22,306 bases of DNA, taken from the NCBI GenBank assembly GCA_023429685.1, contig JAEZDF010000043.1, forward strand, positions 1-22,306, written 5' to 3'. Every line of letters begins with the position of its first letter. Positions within the stretch are counted from its first letter, which is position 1. Position numbers and translations under genes: made by a program. The DNA comes from Bacillota bacterium (GTDB lineage: Bacteria > Bacillota > Clostridia > Oscillospirales > Ruminococcaceae). Under the pieces are notes generated by a model. It was not told the DNA's origin and ran no database searches. It saw only the letters and a list, made by a program, of their open reading frames with translations. Positions 12,233 through 20,235 of this stretch are shown here, in pieces.

Positions 12233-14455
12233 CTAGTACCTGCGCCTAACATTTGCTACAAATACAATTGCCCCCACCAGCACCGCCGCAAGCACGCCGA
12301 TAAGAATCCATTGCTGCGTGCCGTAGCCGCCTGTTCTTAATGTATTGGGGTCGGAAGGCTGATTGCCGTTTTGTCCGTCCCTGCCGCCCTGCGCGGGCTG
12401 TGCTTGGGGGTTTGTGCCGTCTGTTTCTCCTCTGCCAAACGCGCCGAACTGCATATTCCCCATGCGCCCGCCCATCTGGGTAAACAGGGTAAGCTGCTGC
12501 TCGGTAATGCCAAGGGCTAGCAGCTGTTCTTTCGCCTCGTCGGTTATTGTTCCGCCCGCCGCCTGCATAATTGCCATTGCCTCGGCAATCGTCGCAGGGT
12601 CGGGCATATCGATGCCGCCGAACATTCCGGGCATCCTGCCGCCCTGTGCGCCCGCAGTATCGGCACCGGCTCGGTCAAAGCCGCCCTGACGCATCCCTCC
12701 ACCCATCGAACCGAGGGTGCTAAGGCTGACTCCACCCGCGTCAATCAACGCGTCGGGTTTTTGCTTTTGCCCCTGTGTCGTGCTGGGCACCGTGCCGTCA
12801 AGCTGACCCTGTATGCTCTGGGCGCGCAGGTTACCTAGCGTCTTAAAGGTCTCTACCGCCTTTTGGTACTGCTCGTAGGTGCAAAAGGCTGTGGGGTCGT
12901 TTTCTACATAGGTGCGGATCATTGCATCCAGCTCGTCGATCCTCGCCTCAAACTTTCCATCCGCAAAGTACTCGTCCATCAGCACTTGCAGGTAGCTGTG
13001 GTACCGCGCAAGGTACTCCTCATTGGCAAACAGCTGGGCAATCATCGGTCGCGCGCTCAGCTCCACCCCGCTAACCGGCGTATCAATCGGGAAGTTGATG
13101 ACCGTACCCGCGTCGCCGCTCTGAAAGCCGCCCCACGCAAGGTTATAGTCCCACGGCAGCATGGTAAGCTGCCCGTCCCGCTCATAGAGATAGTAGTTCT
13201 GCGCCATACTTGACGAATAGCTGTCCAGATTCACCGACACGGTGTGTGCGGCAAGGTAGCGCAGTATCGCGTCCACGTCAAAATAGGCTTCAATGTCTTG
13301 CCCCTGACTAAGCGCCTTGAGCGCCGTTACCACCCGCTCGTAATCGCTGTCGGTGCCCTTGCCCACCACATTATTAAAGATGGCGCTGTACGCACTGATA
13401 TCGTCGCCGTTATACGCAAGCGTTCCGCCCGAGCTGTTGCCTCTGCCACCCATTCCACCGAAGTCCATGCCACCCATTCCACCGAAGTTCATGCCACCGC
13501 CCCTGCCAAAGCTCGTGTTCTGCTCAATCTTGGGGGTTTGCCCTGCCTCTCCCTCGGTGCTTGGGGGCATCTGTCCGTCCCCGGGCGGGGTTTGTTCTGG
13601 TGTGCCTGCGTCTGGTCTTTGCGGGGGCTGTCCCTCCGGCGGGGCAGTCATATTGCCGCCACCCTCCGGCGAAGCGATTGTTCTAGCACCGCCCTCGATA
13701 GGCGGTGCTGCACTGTACTCGATAGGCGGTGCTGCTGCGCCCTCCTGCCACGATGGTCTTTCACCCCTCTGCGGGAATGCGCCGCCTCGGGCGGCGGGGT
13801 TCACGGCGAAGTTGCCCCCGCCGCCCATGTCCATGCTCTTTACGTTGTACAGCATGCCCGAGGTGTCGCCAAACACCCGTTGCTCGTAGCTGTCGTTGTA
13901 CAGCTCCACGGCAATGTACAGTCCCCAGTTTTGCCCGTTTACCGAGATATTCGAGAACCCGAAGCAGGGGGCATCCACCCCCGCCTGTGCCATCAGCTCG
14001 TACGAAACATACTCCTTCATATAGGTGTAGTCGCCCAGCATGTTGTTTACCACAAGACTTTGCAGCCCAAAGCAGGTCTGCCCGTCGATGTACTCGTCAA
14101 AATTGATGCGAAAGCTGTAGCGGTCGCTGTCTGAGGATGCCACCTGCGACAGGCTGGAGTTGCCCTTGGGGCGGATGCCCACGTTTGTAAACTTCGTGCC
14201 GTTTACCACCACATCCGCCATAATAAACTCTTCGGCCGTCGCGTTATCCAGCATCGCTTGCCAGTCGGCCTCGTCCGCGAGGATATCAATGGTGATAACA
14301 TCCTCGCCAAACACACGGCTTACGTAGTCCGGCTGTTTCTTTAGGCTGTGCACCAGCTCCCGATTGCCCGAAAGTGCCACCAGCGCAAGGCTTACCGCCA
14401 GCGCAAAACAGACGGCGACAGCAACCAGGTTGTTTATCTTTTTGCTTTTTATCAT
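12233..14455 (-). CDS. CotH-like protein, membrane-anchored, with low-complexity insertion
   Basis: A 740-aa extracytoplasmic protein. A signal/anchor helix (11-28) is followed by a CotH-type kinase fold: FGEDVITIDILADEADW (49-65), VGIRPKGNSS (92-100, with Lys97), MKEYVSYELM (146-154), and TMLPWDYNLAWG (431-442, with Asp436 as the conserved DYN motif). CotH proteins are atypical protein kinases, first studied in spore coat assembly. Residues 209-345 are a Gly/Pro/Glu/Gln-rich insertion with imperfect repeats (PPIEYSAAPPIEGG, FGGMGGMDFGGMGG) splitting the fold. A second Gly/Gln-rich tail (573-705) leads to a C-terminal membrane helix (715-734) and NVRRRY. It has GAGGA seven bases before the ATG and is last in the VTC/DUF4956/CotH operon. 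An Ig-like or kinase function at the surface is inferred. Confidence 0.88.
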   Translation of the reverse strand: MIKSKKINNLVAVAVCFALAVSLALVALSGNRELVHSLKKQPDYVSRVFGEDVITIDILADEADWQAMLDNATAEEFIMADVVVNGTKFTNVGIRPKGNSSLSQVASSDSDRYSFRINFDEYIDGQTCFGLQSLVVNNMLGDYTYMKEYVSYELMAQAGVDAPCFGFSNISVNGQNWGLYIAVELYNDSYEQRVFGDTSGMLYNVKSMDMGGGGNFAVNPAARGGAFPQRGERPSWQEGAAAPPIEYSAAPPIEGGARTIASPEGGGNMTAPPEGQPPQRPDAGTPEQTPPGDGQMPPSTEGEAGQTPKIEQNTSFGRGGGMNFGGMGGMDFGGMGGRGNSSGGTLAYNGDDISAYSAIFNNVVGKGTDSDYERVVTALKALSQGQDIEAYFDVDAILRYLAAHTVSVNLDSYSSSMAQNYYLYERDGQLTMLPWDYNLAWGGFQSGDAGTVINFPIDTPVSGVELSARPMIAQLFANEEYLARYHSYLQVLMDEYFADGKFEARIDELDAMIRTYVENDPTAFCTYEQYQKAVETFKTLGNLRAQSIQGQLDGTVPSTTQGQKQKPDALIDAGGVSLSTLGSMGGGMRQGGFDRAGADTAGAQGGRMPGMFGGIDMPDPATIAEAMAIMQAAGGTITDEAKEQLLALGITEQQLTLFTQMGGRMGNMQFGAFGRGETDGTNPQAQPAQGGRDGQNGNQPSDPNTLRTGGYGTQQWILIGVLAAVLVGAIVFVANVRRRY

Positions 14456-14496
14456 ACGCGTGTCCTCAAATTCGCTTTGTTACGGGGTGCCCCCGT

Positions 14497-15168
14497 TTAC
14501 GCGGTGTACTCGCCGTTGTAGCTGACCAGCACCGCGTTTTGCACGCCCTTTACCGCCATCAGCTCGTTGACCACCTGCGCGCTCATCTCCTTTAAGCGCA
14601 CCTCCACCGTAAGCTCGATGCCGCTGTGCGAGACGGTCTTTGCCTTGACTAAATGCTTTTTGGTCTTTTCTTTTATCATTACAAGGGCGTCCTGCTCCGC
14701 CTTGTCGTCACTGAGGCTCAGCACAATAATATAGGGGGTGTCGCTGCTCTTTTTGTTTACGAAAATTAGAAGCACCAAACCAATGAAGACCGAGCCGATG
14801 ACAGCAAGCGGAATCAGCCCCGCGCCAATGACAATGCCCGCCGAGATAGCCCAGAACAAAAACGCGATATCCAGCGGCTCCTTTACCGCGGTACGAAACC
14901 GCACGATGGATAGTGCGCCAACCATACCAAGCGACAAAATGATGTTGGAGGTTACCGCTAGAATAATCAGCGTGGTAATCAGGGTCATTGCCATAATCGA
15001 GACACCGAAGCTCGCCGAATACATCACGCCCGCAAACGTCTTTTTGTACACGAAAAAGATAAACAGCCCCACGGCAAACGACAGTGCCATTGCAAGCCCG
15101 ACATCCAAAAACGAAAACTCCGCCGCCTTCTCTAAAAAACTGCTCTTAAAAATATCATTAAACGTCAT
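14497..15168 (-). CDS. DUF4956 membrane protein
   Basis: A 223-aa protein with four to five membrane spans (about 21-40, 50-72, 75-88, 102-137) and a C-terminal soluble domain of ~85 residues. The core GALSIVRFRTAVKEPLDIAF (84-103) is the DUF4956 hallmark. The soluble part has an ACT/ferredoxin-like alternation (TPYIIVLSLSDD ... IELTVEVRL). Members of this family are commonly encoded next to VTC-domain polymerases and CotH-like genes, as here, so it probably forms a membrane platform or channel for the polymerase; its activity is not established. AAAGGGATGG precedes the ATG, 75 bp after the VTC gene. A small GC hairpin (15196-15210, GCGCC/GGCGC) lies in that gap. Confidence 0.88.
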   Translation of the reverse strand: MTFNDIFKSSFLEKAAEFSFLDVGLAMALSFAVGLFIFFVYKKTFAGVMYSASFGVSIMAMTLITTLIILAVTSNIILSLGMVGALSIVRFRTAVKEPLDIAFLFWAISAGIVIGAGLIPLAVIGSVFIGLVLLIFVNKKSSDTPYIIVLSLSDDKAEQDALVMIKEKTKKHLVKAKTVSHSGIELTVEVRLKEMSAQVVNELMAVKGVQNAVLVSYNGEYTA

Positions 15169-15243
15169 ATTAAAGCCATCCCTTTCTTATATCCTGCGCC
15201 GCAAAGGCGCAAAACGCCATGAAAAACAGAAGCTATAAAAAGT

Positions 15244-15918
15244 CTAGCCGATCCTCGCCGCTGCGTACTTGGAAAACGCCGCCGCCTGACGGCTGGATAA
15301 CGCCACAATGCCGCGGATAATCTCGGGCAAAAACGCGTCGTACTTTACCTCTAAAATCATCACGCCCGGTATCGGTACCGTAATGGGGTGCGGGCTAAAA
15401 AACTGCGTAACGTCCGCGCCCCTGCGAATGTCGCTGTCGATGGTAACGCGCACGTTGCCCGCTTCATACACATACGCCTCGCGCTTGTAGTCCACCAGAT
15501 TTTTGGGGCGCAGCAGCTCGTACCGCATCTTTGCGTACAGCTCCATGCACAGCGGGTCGGCGTTTTGTTTTAATACGTCTAGCTCCCCCCTCAGCAGCGC
15601 CGCGCACTGTGCGGGCGTAATCATAGCACTTTGCTTGTAGCACAGCCCCGCCCGCTTGCTCTTTTTCTCCAGCCGGATAAACGAGGTATCGCCGTTGTAA
15701 TACCGCAGGCGGAATTTTTCCCTGTCGGTTACACCGTCGAGCTTTTCGCGCAGCGCCTTATCGCCGTAGTTGTCAAAGTACAGGCTCATAACGCGGTAGC
15801 CTCCCTCGCTCGCCGCGTTTTCGTCCGGCTTTGCCACCTGTGCCAAGCGGGCTCGCAACTGCAGGTAATCGGCGTAGTGGATGCGGTGCTTTTTTTCGTG
15901 CCGTCCGGTGCCGTTCAT
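15244..15918 (-). CDS. VTC-domain polyphosphate polymerase-like protein
   Basis: A 224-aa soluble VTC (tunnel-fold) domain, the type that makes or binds polyphosphate from nucleoside triphosphates in yeast Vtc4 and bacterial relatives. Visible motifs: RHEKKHRI (6-13, with the basic nucleophile region), SLYFDN (45-50), DREKFRLRYY (65-74), RLEKKSKRAG (82-91), MRYELLRPKNLVDYKREAY, and MILEVKYD with its acidic metal ligand near the C-terminus. These basic and acidic tunnel residues are intact. It lacks SPX or membrane domains, so the adjacent DUF4956 protein likely provides the membrane link. GGAGG lies eight bases before the ATG, and that start overlaps a tiny upstream ORF. Polymer identity is inferred. 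Confidence 0.9.
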   Translation of the reverse strand: MNGTGRHEKKHRIHYADYLQLRARLAQVAKPDENAASEGGYRVMSLYFDNYGDKALREKLDGVTDREKFRLRYYNGDTSFIRLEKKSKRAGLCYKQSAMITPAQCAALLRGELDVLKQNADPLCMELYAKMRYELLRPKNLVDYKREAYVYEAGNVRVTIDSDIRRGADVTQFFSPHPITVPIPGVMILEVKYDAFLPEIIRGIVALSSRQAAAFSKYAAARIG

Positions 15919-15983
15919 CTGTTAACCCTCCTCCCGGTTTTGGTGTACAAACAACACGTCGTACTGTTCCTTACGTTCTTCAC
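15915..15983 (-). CDS. 22-codon upstream ORF overlapping the VTC gene start
   Basis: A GTG at 15983 follows AAAGGAG at optimal distance and opens a 22-codon frame (MKNVRNSTTCCLYTKTGRR...) whose TGA overlaps the VTC start codon as ATGA. Two adjacent cysteines and a basic C-terminus are notable. The ATGA overlap and good ribosome binding site suggest translational coupling, so this may be a leader peptide rather than a functional protein. It could also be chance: the sequence is short. Confidence 0.4.
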   Translation of the reverse strand: MKNVRNSTTCCLYTKTGRRVNR

Positions 15984-16133
15984 CCGATTTGCTCCTTTGC
16001 GCTGATTTGTGTTGTTGCCATCATACCCGTTTAAAGTGAGCATTCGATATAAGCAATGTAAAAAGAATATAAATAAATGCCAAATAAATTTCAGAAAACA
16101 ATTTTGTTTTAGTCAAGTGAGGATTTTCTTACG

Positions 16134-16179
16134 AAAAAAAGCCCGCTCAGCATAGCGAAAAGCCATACCGAGCGGGCTT
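16134..16179 (-). terminator. Intrinsic terminator after the EFR1-type gene
   Basis: AAGCCCGCTC (16139-16148) and GAGCGGGCTT (16170-16179) form a perfect 10-bp stem. The inner part can extend with G-T pairs (AGCATAGC against GGTATGGC) to about 18 bp. On the minus strand it is followed by a seven-base T-run. It also separates this gene from the promoter region of the VTC operon (15984-16130), where I saw no clear -35/-10 pair. Confidence 0.9.
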
Positions 16180-16218
16180 ACGTAACCGTTTAAGCCTTTG
16201 GTGCTCTGTAGTTTGCCT

Positions 16219-16965
16219 CTATGCGTCCAGATAATAACGCACCTTGCCCTTGGTACTCGTTTTGTACTCGATTGCCTCGGTGGGGCAGGCGCAGATGCAT
16301 GCCATGCAGTGGGTGCAGTCGTTTCCCCATTCGGGTTTGCCATGATTAAGCGTAATGTTGCAAAGCGGGCACAGTGCCTCGCATTTTGCGCAGGAAATGC
16401 AGGCATCGGTGACCCTAAAGCCCTTCGCGCTTACCACAAACGGGTAGAACACGCGGTTTGTTACGGTACTTTTAAAGCGATCGTTTGCCGTTATGCTGCC
16501 CTGCGGCAGGGGTTTTTGCTCCTTTATTGTGTGCGCAAGCTCGGTCAACACCGGGTTTGCCCGGGCAATCATTGCGGCTGCCTCTGCCTTATCGGGCGCG
16601 TGGTAGATGGCGATGTAGTTCTCGGGCATTACCACCCCGGCAAGCCCCATAAACGTAAGCCCCTTTTTGTCGCACAGCCGTTTTGCGTACCTTGCCGCAT
16701 CCCCCACGCTGTCGCCGCAGGTTATAACAAAGTACGCCTTGTTGTTGCCCGAAAAGGTGGTGGCTTTTATCAGGCTCTCCACCACGCGGGGGATGCGCCA
16801 CGCGTAGACGGGGCATACAAACACAAGTGGTGTGTCCGAGCAGATGGGTGCTGTATCCCCATGCCGCATACGCTCGTTGATCGACAGGACGGCATCCCCC
16901 GTCACCGACGCAATGAGCCGCGCCGCATATCGGCTGTTGCCGGTGCCGCTGAAGTACAGAATCAT
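16219..16965 (-). CDS. EFR1-family ferrodoxin: flavodoxin domain plus two 4Fe-4S clusters
   Basis: A 248-aa redox protein. The N-terminal flavodoxin fold has the FMN phosphate loop SGTGNS (6-11) and PVYAWRIPRVV (52-62). The C-terminal domain has two 4Fe-4S motifs: Cys189, 192, 195, 199 (CISCAKCEALCP) and Cys217, 220, 223, 227 (CTHCMACICACP). The combination matches the EFR1 family found in anaerobes, where electrons would pass between FMN and the clusters. A partner is not evident. The start ATG at 16965 follows AAAGGAG by eight bases; an upstream in-frame ATG at 17019 has no ribosome binding site. It is monocistronic, with a strong terminator. Confidence 0.92.
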   Translation of the reverse strand: MILYFSGTGNSRYAARLIASVTGDAVLSINERMRHGDTAPICSDTPLVFVCPVYAWRIPRVVESLIKATTFSGNNKAYFVITCGDSVGDAARYAKRLCDKKGLTFMGLAGVVMPENYIAIYHAPDKAEAAAMIARANPVLTELAHTIKEQKPLPQGSITANDRFKSTVTNRVFYPFVVSAKGFRVTDACISCAKCEALCPLCNITLNHGKPEWGNDCTHCMACICACPTEAIEYKTSTKGKVRYYLDA

Positions 16966-17034
16966 ATCGGGTGCTCCTTTCTGTTTTGGGTTAAGCATAT
17001 TCGGGCGATTGCAATGCAAATTTAAAGCAGAGCT

Positions 17035-17125
17035 GAAAACCGAAGGTTTTCCTAATGCCTACCGCCAACCGTGGGTTGGCGGTGCGAAGGTTGGCATTGC
17101 GTAGGGAATGGTCTTGACCGTTCCG
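17035..17125. repeat. Hairpin-mosaic block upstream of the EFR1-type gene
   Basis: Three successive inverted repeats: GAAAACC-GAA-GGTTTTC (17035-17051), the perfect 10-bp ACCGCCAACC-GTG-GGTTGGCGGT (17061-17083), and GGAATGGTC-TT-GACCGTTCC (about 17105-17124, one mismatch). They are joined by TAATGCC and CATTGCG linkers like those at 8101-8966. No gene is seen between 17126 and 17234. Confidence 0.75.
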
Positions 17126-17234
17126 CTCCCGTGAAATGATTTCAAATACACATCCCACCGCCCCATGACGATTTTACAGAGCTGTCTCCCCCGTCTGCAC
17201 AAGCTGTCTTAAATCTTTGCCATCAATCATTTTA

Positions 17235-18428
17235 CTACAATATGTTTATTATTTTTTGCAAATTATTAATCCAACTATTTAATAGCTTTGTATCGCTTTC
17301 TAGTTGCGCTGCATTCTTTTCGTAGCCTTGCAGCAGTTTCATTTGATGTTCATAAAAACACCGCCACTTGATAAACAGTTCCTTGCTATTCAAAAAGCTG
17401 CCCCACTCATTATTTTCAATCTGACCTTGCAGGACTTCAATTTGTATTTTGAAGCTCTCGGCAGGCATCCCCATTTGTTTTTTAAAGTCGGAAAGTATAA
17501 ACTGTTTCTGGAACAGGTTCTTCTTCTGCCAATTTAGATATTGGTCAAAAAAAACATCTGTACTGCGCTTAAACAGCAGTAGCAAATTGTCAAAGTCAAC
17601 CTGTGCCAGTGTACTGTTCGTTTTTTCCTTTCCGCCGCCAATTAAACCATTTTCCATCAACACTTGATAGGACATAATCTCCTTTCCGTTATACTGTTTT
17701 GCCTTTACCACAGAAACGGCATACCCCACCCCTGCAATCTCAGCATCGGTAATCAGTTCTTCAAGTGATTTGTAAAAATCTTCTGTAGCAATTCCCAATG
17801 AAGCTGCCACAATTTCAACTGCTTTGACAGCGGTATCTGTTTTTACAAATCCGGGGGCTATTGAGTATGCCATAATGCCCGTTCCGTCAATTTCTTCACA
17901 CAAGGTATTACACAATTCTACCTGCGCGGTTTTGAATATTTCATAAGCCGACATATACGGCGTTGGCGCCGCAGAGGGCACAAAGACAATAACCCCACCT
18001 GCGCCCCTCATGGTTGAAATAAACTTTTGGGTTAACAGAACCGGTGCTCTCAAGTTCACGGCATAGCTTAAATCCCAATCGGATATTGGAACCGTGTTAA
18101 TCGCTCCCATCGGAACAACAGCGGCATTGTTAATCAGCACATCAAGCTGCGTGAATTTGCCCGTAATATACTCAAACAAATTATCAATTTGCTTCTCGTC
18201 TGTAATATCAATCTGATAAAATTCCGCGGTTCCATTCAGGTTTGCCTCATTGATCAGTTTTTGTGCTTTCTTTCCTCTGTCCGCATCTATTTCCGCAATG
18301 ATAACCTGAGCGCCCATGTAGGCAAAAGCCCGTGAAGCCTCAATGCCGATTCCACCACCGCCTCCTGTAATCAACACGGTTTTATTTTTAAGTGCGTTTT
18401 TGTCGTAATTGTTTGTCTCTAAAATCAT
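17235..18428 (-). CDS. Short-chain dehydrogenase/reductase with unrecognised C-terminal extension
   Basis: A 397-aa protein. Residues ~14-265 are a classical SDR: cofactor motif TGGGGGIG (21-28), acidic residue after the second strand (AEIDADRG), NNAA (100-103), and active-site YEIFK (Tyr162, Lys166) with Ser152 nearby; the usual serine position is slightly displaced. PGFVKTDTA follows. SDRs normally end near residue 250-260, but here ~130 further residues (270-397) are rich in Lys, Gln, Phe and Trp, largely helical in appearance (NLLLLFKRSTDVFFDQYLNW, EVLQGQIENNEW). This tail has no recognised motif and resembles helix-bundle (phasin-like) proteins only loosely. TAGGAG lies seven bases before the ATG at 18428. 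The gene is more AT-rich than its neighbours and stands alone between hairpin blocks. Substrate unknown. Confidence 0.85.
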   Translation of the reverse strand: MILETNNYDKNALKNKTVLITGGGGGIGIEASRAFAYMGAQVIIAEIDADRGKKAQKLINEANLNGTAEFYQIDITDEKQIDNLFEYITGKFTQLDVLINNAAVVPMGAINTVPISDWDLSYAVNLRAPVLLTQKFISTMRGAGGVIVFVPSAAPTPYMSAYEIFKTAQVELCNTLCEEIDGTGIMAYSIAPGFVKTDTAVKAVEIVAASLGIATEDFYKSLEELITDAEIAGVGYAVSVVKAKQYNGKEIMSYQVLMENGLIGGGKEKTNSTLAQVDFDNLLLLFKRSTDVFFDQYLNWQKKNLFQKQFILSDFKKQMGMPAESFKIQIEVLQGQIENNEWGSFLNSKELFIKWRCFYEHQMKLLQGYEKNAAQLESDTKLLNSWINNLQKIINIL

Positions 18429-18549
18429 ATTTCTACTCCTATAAATGGGTTGTCGTGTGGAAAACGCGAGAGTATACCGCGATGTTCATAGTGACGTTAC
18501 TGCCGAACGCAATCTTCTATTGACCAACCGACGTGCCGCGTGTTGTGGT

Positions 18550-18770
18550 GATAATACGCGGGCGATTCGCCCCTACGGCTGGTTTAATTAAAGCGAAAAC
18601 CAGAGAACCGAAGGTTCTCATAATGCCAACCGTAAGGTTGGCTATACGAAGGCTTGCTTCGCTATGCGAAGGTTTTCCCAATGCCGATCGCTCCCTACTT
18701 TCCAAACATCAAACCGTCTGTGCGCGGACGCGCAATGCGCGCCCCTACGAGTGGGGCGATTCTGCAGGTA
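18550..18770. repeat. Hairpin-mosaic block between SDR and kinase genes
   Basis: Contains GAGAACC-GAA-GGTTCTC (18603-18619), identical to the hairpin at 8182-8198, and GCCAACC-GTAA-GGTTGGC (18625-18642), plus AATGCC linkers. The stretch around 18690-18755 (CAAACATCAAACCGTC, then GCGCAATGCGCGCCCCTACG) matches 8270-8335 closely, so whole modules are shared with the large block. No gene is seen from 18429 to 18800. Confidence 0.8.
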
Positions 18771-18800
18771 ACATGCGGGCGATTACAATGCCAACCAACA

Positions 18801-19277
18801 TCACCCAACCGTCACGTCCGCTTCCCCGGGTGCCGGCTCTTCAAAAGCCATCAGGCACTTGTGTATCAGACCCTCATCGATGGGATAGGCGGCGGTGTCA
18901 CCATTACGGCAGCCTTTGTTTCTCGCCGCAATGTTTTGTCCCCACCTCTCCTCGTTCACCTTTAGATAATGCAACTCGGTCTGCATGCCGTACCCCGCGA
19001 ACATCGCCCTAACCTCGTCTCGTTCCTGCCGCGACCAGAAGCCGAAATCCAGTATCACCGTTACACCCGTTTGCACAAGCTGCCGTGCCAAGGTATACAG
19101 GTACCCCTTTGCGCGCGAAAGCGCGGTGTCGTAGTCCTCCCCCATCGGCTCGGTAAACAGGGCGAGCATCAGCTCGTCGCACGATAGGCACACCGATCCG
19201 GTTTGGTGCATGAGCGCCTGCGCATAGGTGGTTTTGCCGCTGCAAACCATTCCGCACAGCAAAATGACCTTTGCCAT
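18801..19277 (-). CDS. P-loop kinase of the AAA_33 type, substrate unknown
   Basis: A 158-aa small ATP-binding protein. Walker A is GMVCSGKTT (9-17) and the next strand is VCLSCDELMLALF, as in zeta-toxin/AAA_33 nucleotide or nucleoside kinases. VILDFGFWSRQERDEVR (about 73-89) provides the central strand and basic residues, and NEERWGQNIAARNKGCR supplies a lid-like arginine region. It would phosphorylate a small molecule or nucleoside. It is encoded 16 bases behind the YfbR-type nucleotidase, in the same operon, hinting at a role in nucleotide balance. A G-rich ribosome binding site precedes the ATG. Confidence 0.85.
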   Translation of the reverse strand: MAKVILLCGMVCSGKTTYAQALMHQTGSVCLSCDELMLALFTEPMGEDYDTALSRAKGYLYTLARQLVQTGVTVILDFGFWSRQERDEVRAMFAGYGMQTELHYLKVNEERWGQNIAARNKGCRNGDTAAYPIDEGLIHKCLMAFEEPAPGEADVTVG

Positions 19278-19293
19278 TGCCCTCCCCCCTCTT

Positions 19294-19872
19294 TCAGTTC
19301 AGCTCGTCCAGCGTGCAGCGGTAGGCGGGAATAAACTGGGTAAGGAACACCTCCACCTCGGGCAGCGGGCTTTCTTGCAGGATGCGCAGGGTCGCTTCCC
19401 TTGCGGTTTTAAACTCGCCGTTGCCCGCGCACTCCTCCTCCATGCACTTGATGAGGGCGGAAAGCTTGTCCGCCGCCTTCACAAGCGCCATCTCCTCGCT
19501 CGTCTCATCCGGCTCAAGCAGTGCGGCGTAGTCGGGCTGCAGGTCGTCGGGCAGCATCGCAACCAGACGGCGGGCGGCGTGGTGCTCTACGTTTTTATAC
19601 GCGCCGCGTATCTCGTCGTTTAGGTACTTTACGGGGGTGGGCAGGTCGCCCGTAATGATCTCGGGTGCGTCGTGGTACAGGGCAAGCAGCGCAACCCGCG
19701 CGCAGTCCACCTTACCAGAAAAACGACGATTGCGTATCACCGCCAGCGCGTGGGCGATAACCGCAACATCCAGTGTGTGCTCGCTTAGGCTTTCGGGGCG
19801 GCTGTTGCGCATTAGCCCCCAGCGGTTGATGTATTTCATGCGCGACAGCATGGCAAAAAATCCTGTTTTCAT
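19294..19872 (-). CDS. yfbR: 5'-deoxynucleotidase, HD-domain YfbR type
   Basis: A 192-aa HD-superfamily phosphohydrolase, close in length and sequence to Escherichia coli YfbR, which removes the 5' phosphate from deoxyribonucleoside monophosphates with a divalent metal. Matching features are RWGLMRN (17-23), SEHTLDVA (30-37), YHDAPEIITGDLPTPVKY (66-83; metal ligands His67-Asp68), and the distal aspartate in VKAADKLSA (Asp135); Arg17-Trp18 correspond to the substrate-contacting pair in YfbR. The ATG at 19872 has AAAAGGAG ten bases upstream; longer in-frame starts reaching 19950 cross the promoter. It heads an operon with the P-loop kinase. Confidence 0.95.
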   Translation of the reverse strand: MKTGFFAMLSRMKYINRWGLMRNSRPESLSEHTLDVAVIAHALAVIRNRRFSGKVDCARVALLALYHDAPEIITGDLPTPVKYLNDEIRGAYKNVEHHAARRLVAMLPDDLQPDYAALLEPDETSEEMALVKAADKLSALIKCMEEECAGNGEFKTAREATLRILQESPLPEVEVFLTQFIPAYRCTLDELN

Positions 19873-19906
19873 CGGGCAGTCGCTCCTTTTGCTGTGTCTT
19901 TTTTCC

Positions 19907-19936
19907 ATTGTACCGCAACGGTCGGCGGCTTGTCTA
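19907..19936 (-). promoter_or_regulatory. Promoter of the yfbR-kinase operon
   Basis: On the minus strand, TAGACA (19931-19936), an 18-base spacer and TACAAT (19907-19912). Each hexamer has one departure from consensus. The start site near 19900 gives a leader of about 28 bases. Confidence 0.65.
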
Positions 19937-20085
19937 TATGTACTCACCAAACTTTAAAACGAACCCGTTTACACCGCACAAATGTGGCGGTTTGTGGATT
20001 CTATGGTCAATAAACACGCCATCGGGCGTGGACGCGGCTTTGTGTGGATTCACTTCGTTTTTAATCCATATCTTGCACTATTTTA

Positions 20086-20114
20086 TTGCTTTTGTTTTCC
20101 TTGTACGGTATAAT
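20086..20114 (+). promoter_or_regulatory. Promoter of the large surface-protein gene
   Basis: TTGCTT (20086-20091), 17-base spacer, TATAAT (20109-20114). The -10 is perfect, the -35 weak. A transcript from about 20121 has a 115-base leader. Region 19937-20085 holds only small hairpins such as CACGCC-ATCG-GGCGTG (20015-20030). Confidence 0.65.
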
Positions 20115-20146
20115 AGCTATATATAATGACCATAGTCACTGCTCTC

Positions 20147-20183
20147 AAACAAAGCCTAGTATGATGTGCCAAAATCTTTGTTT
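20147..20183 (+). promoter_or_regulatory. Hairpin in the leader of the surface-protein mRNA
   Basis: AAACAAAG (20147-20154) and CTTTGTTT (20176-20183) form a perfect 8-bp stem around a 21-base loop. It could be a regulatory fold; no known riboswitch was recognised. Confidence 0.35.
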
Positions 20184-20235
20184 CAACCGGGTACGTCTTA
20201 CGCAGGATGTCTTTAAGCAATAGGAGGAGAATAAA

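Noticed and set aside
12863..14134. Long plus-strand frames opposite the CotH-like gene
   Set aside because: They mirror a well-supported minus-strand gene in GC-rich DNA and show no protein signature.
20121..20235. Possible c-di-GMP riboswitch before the surface-protein gene
   Set aside because: Only a short ACAAAGCC word resembles the consensus; the required helices and second motif are absent.
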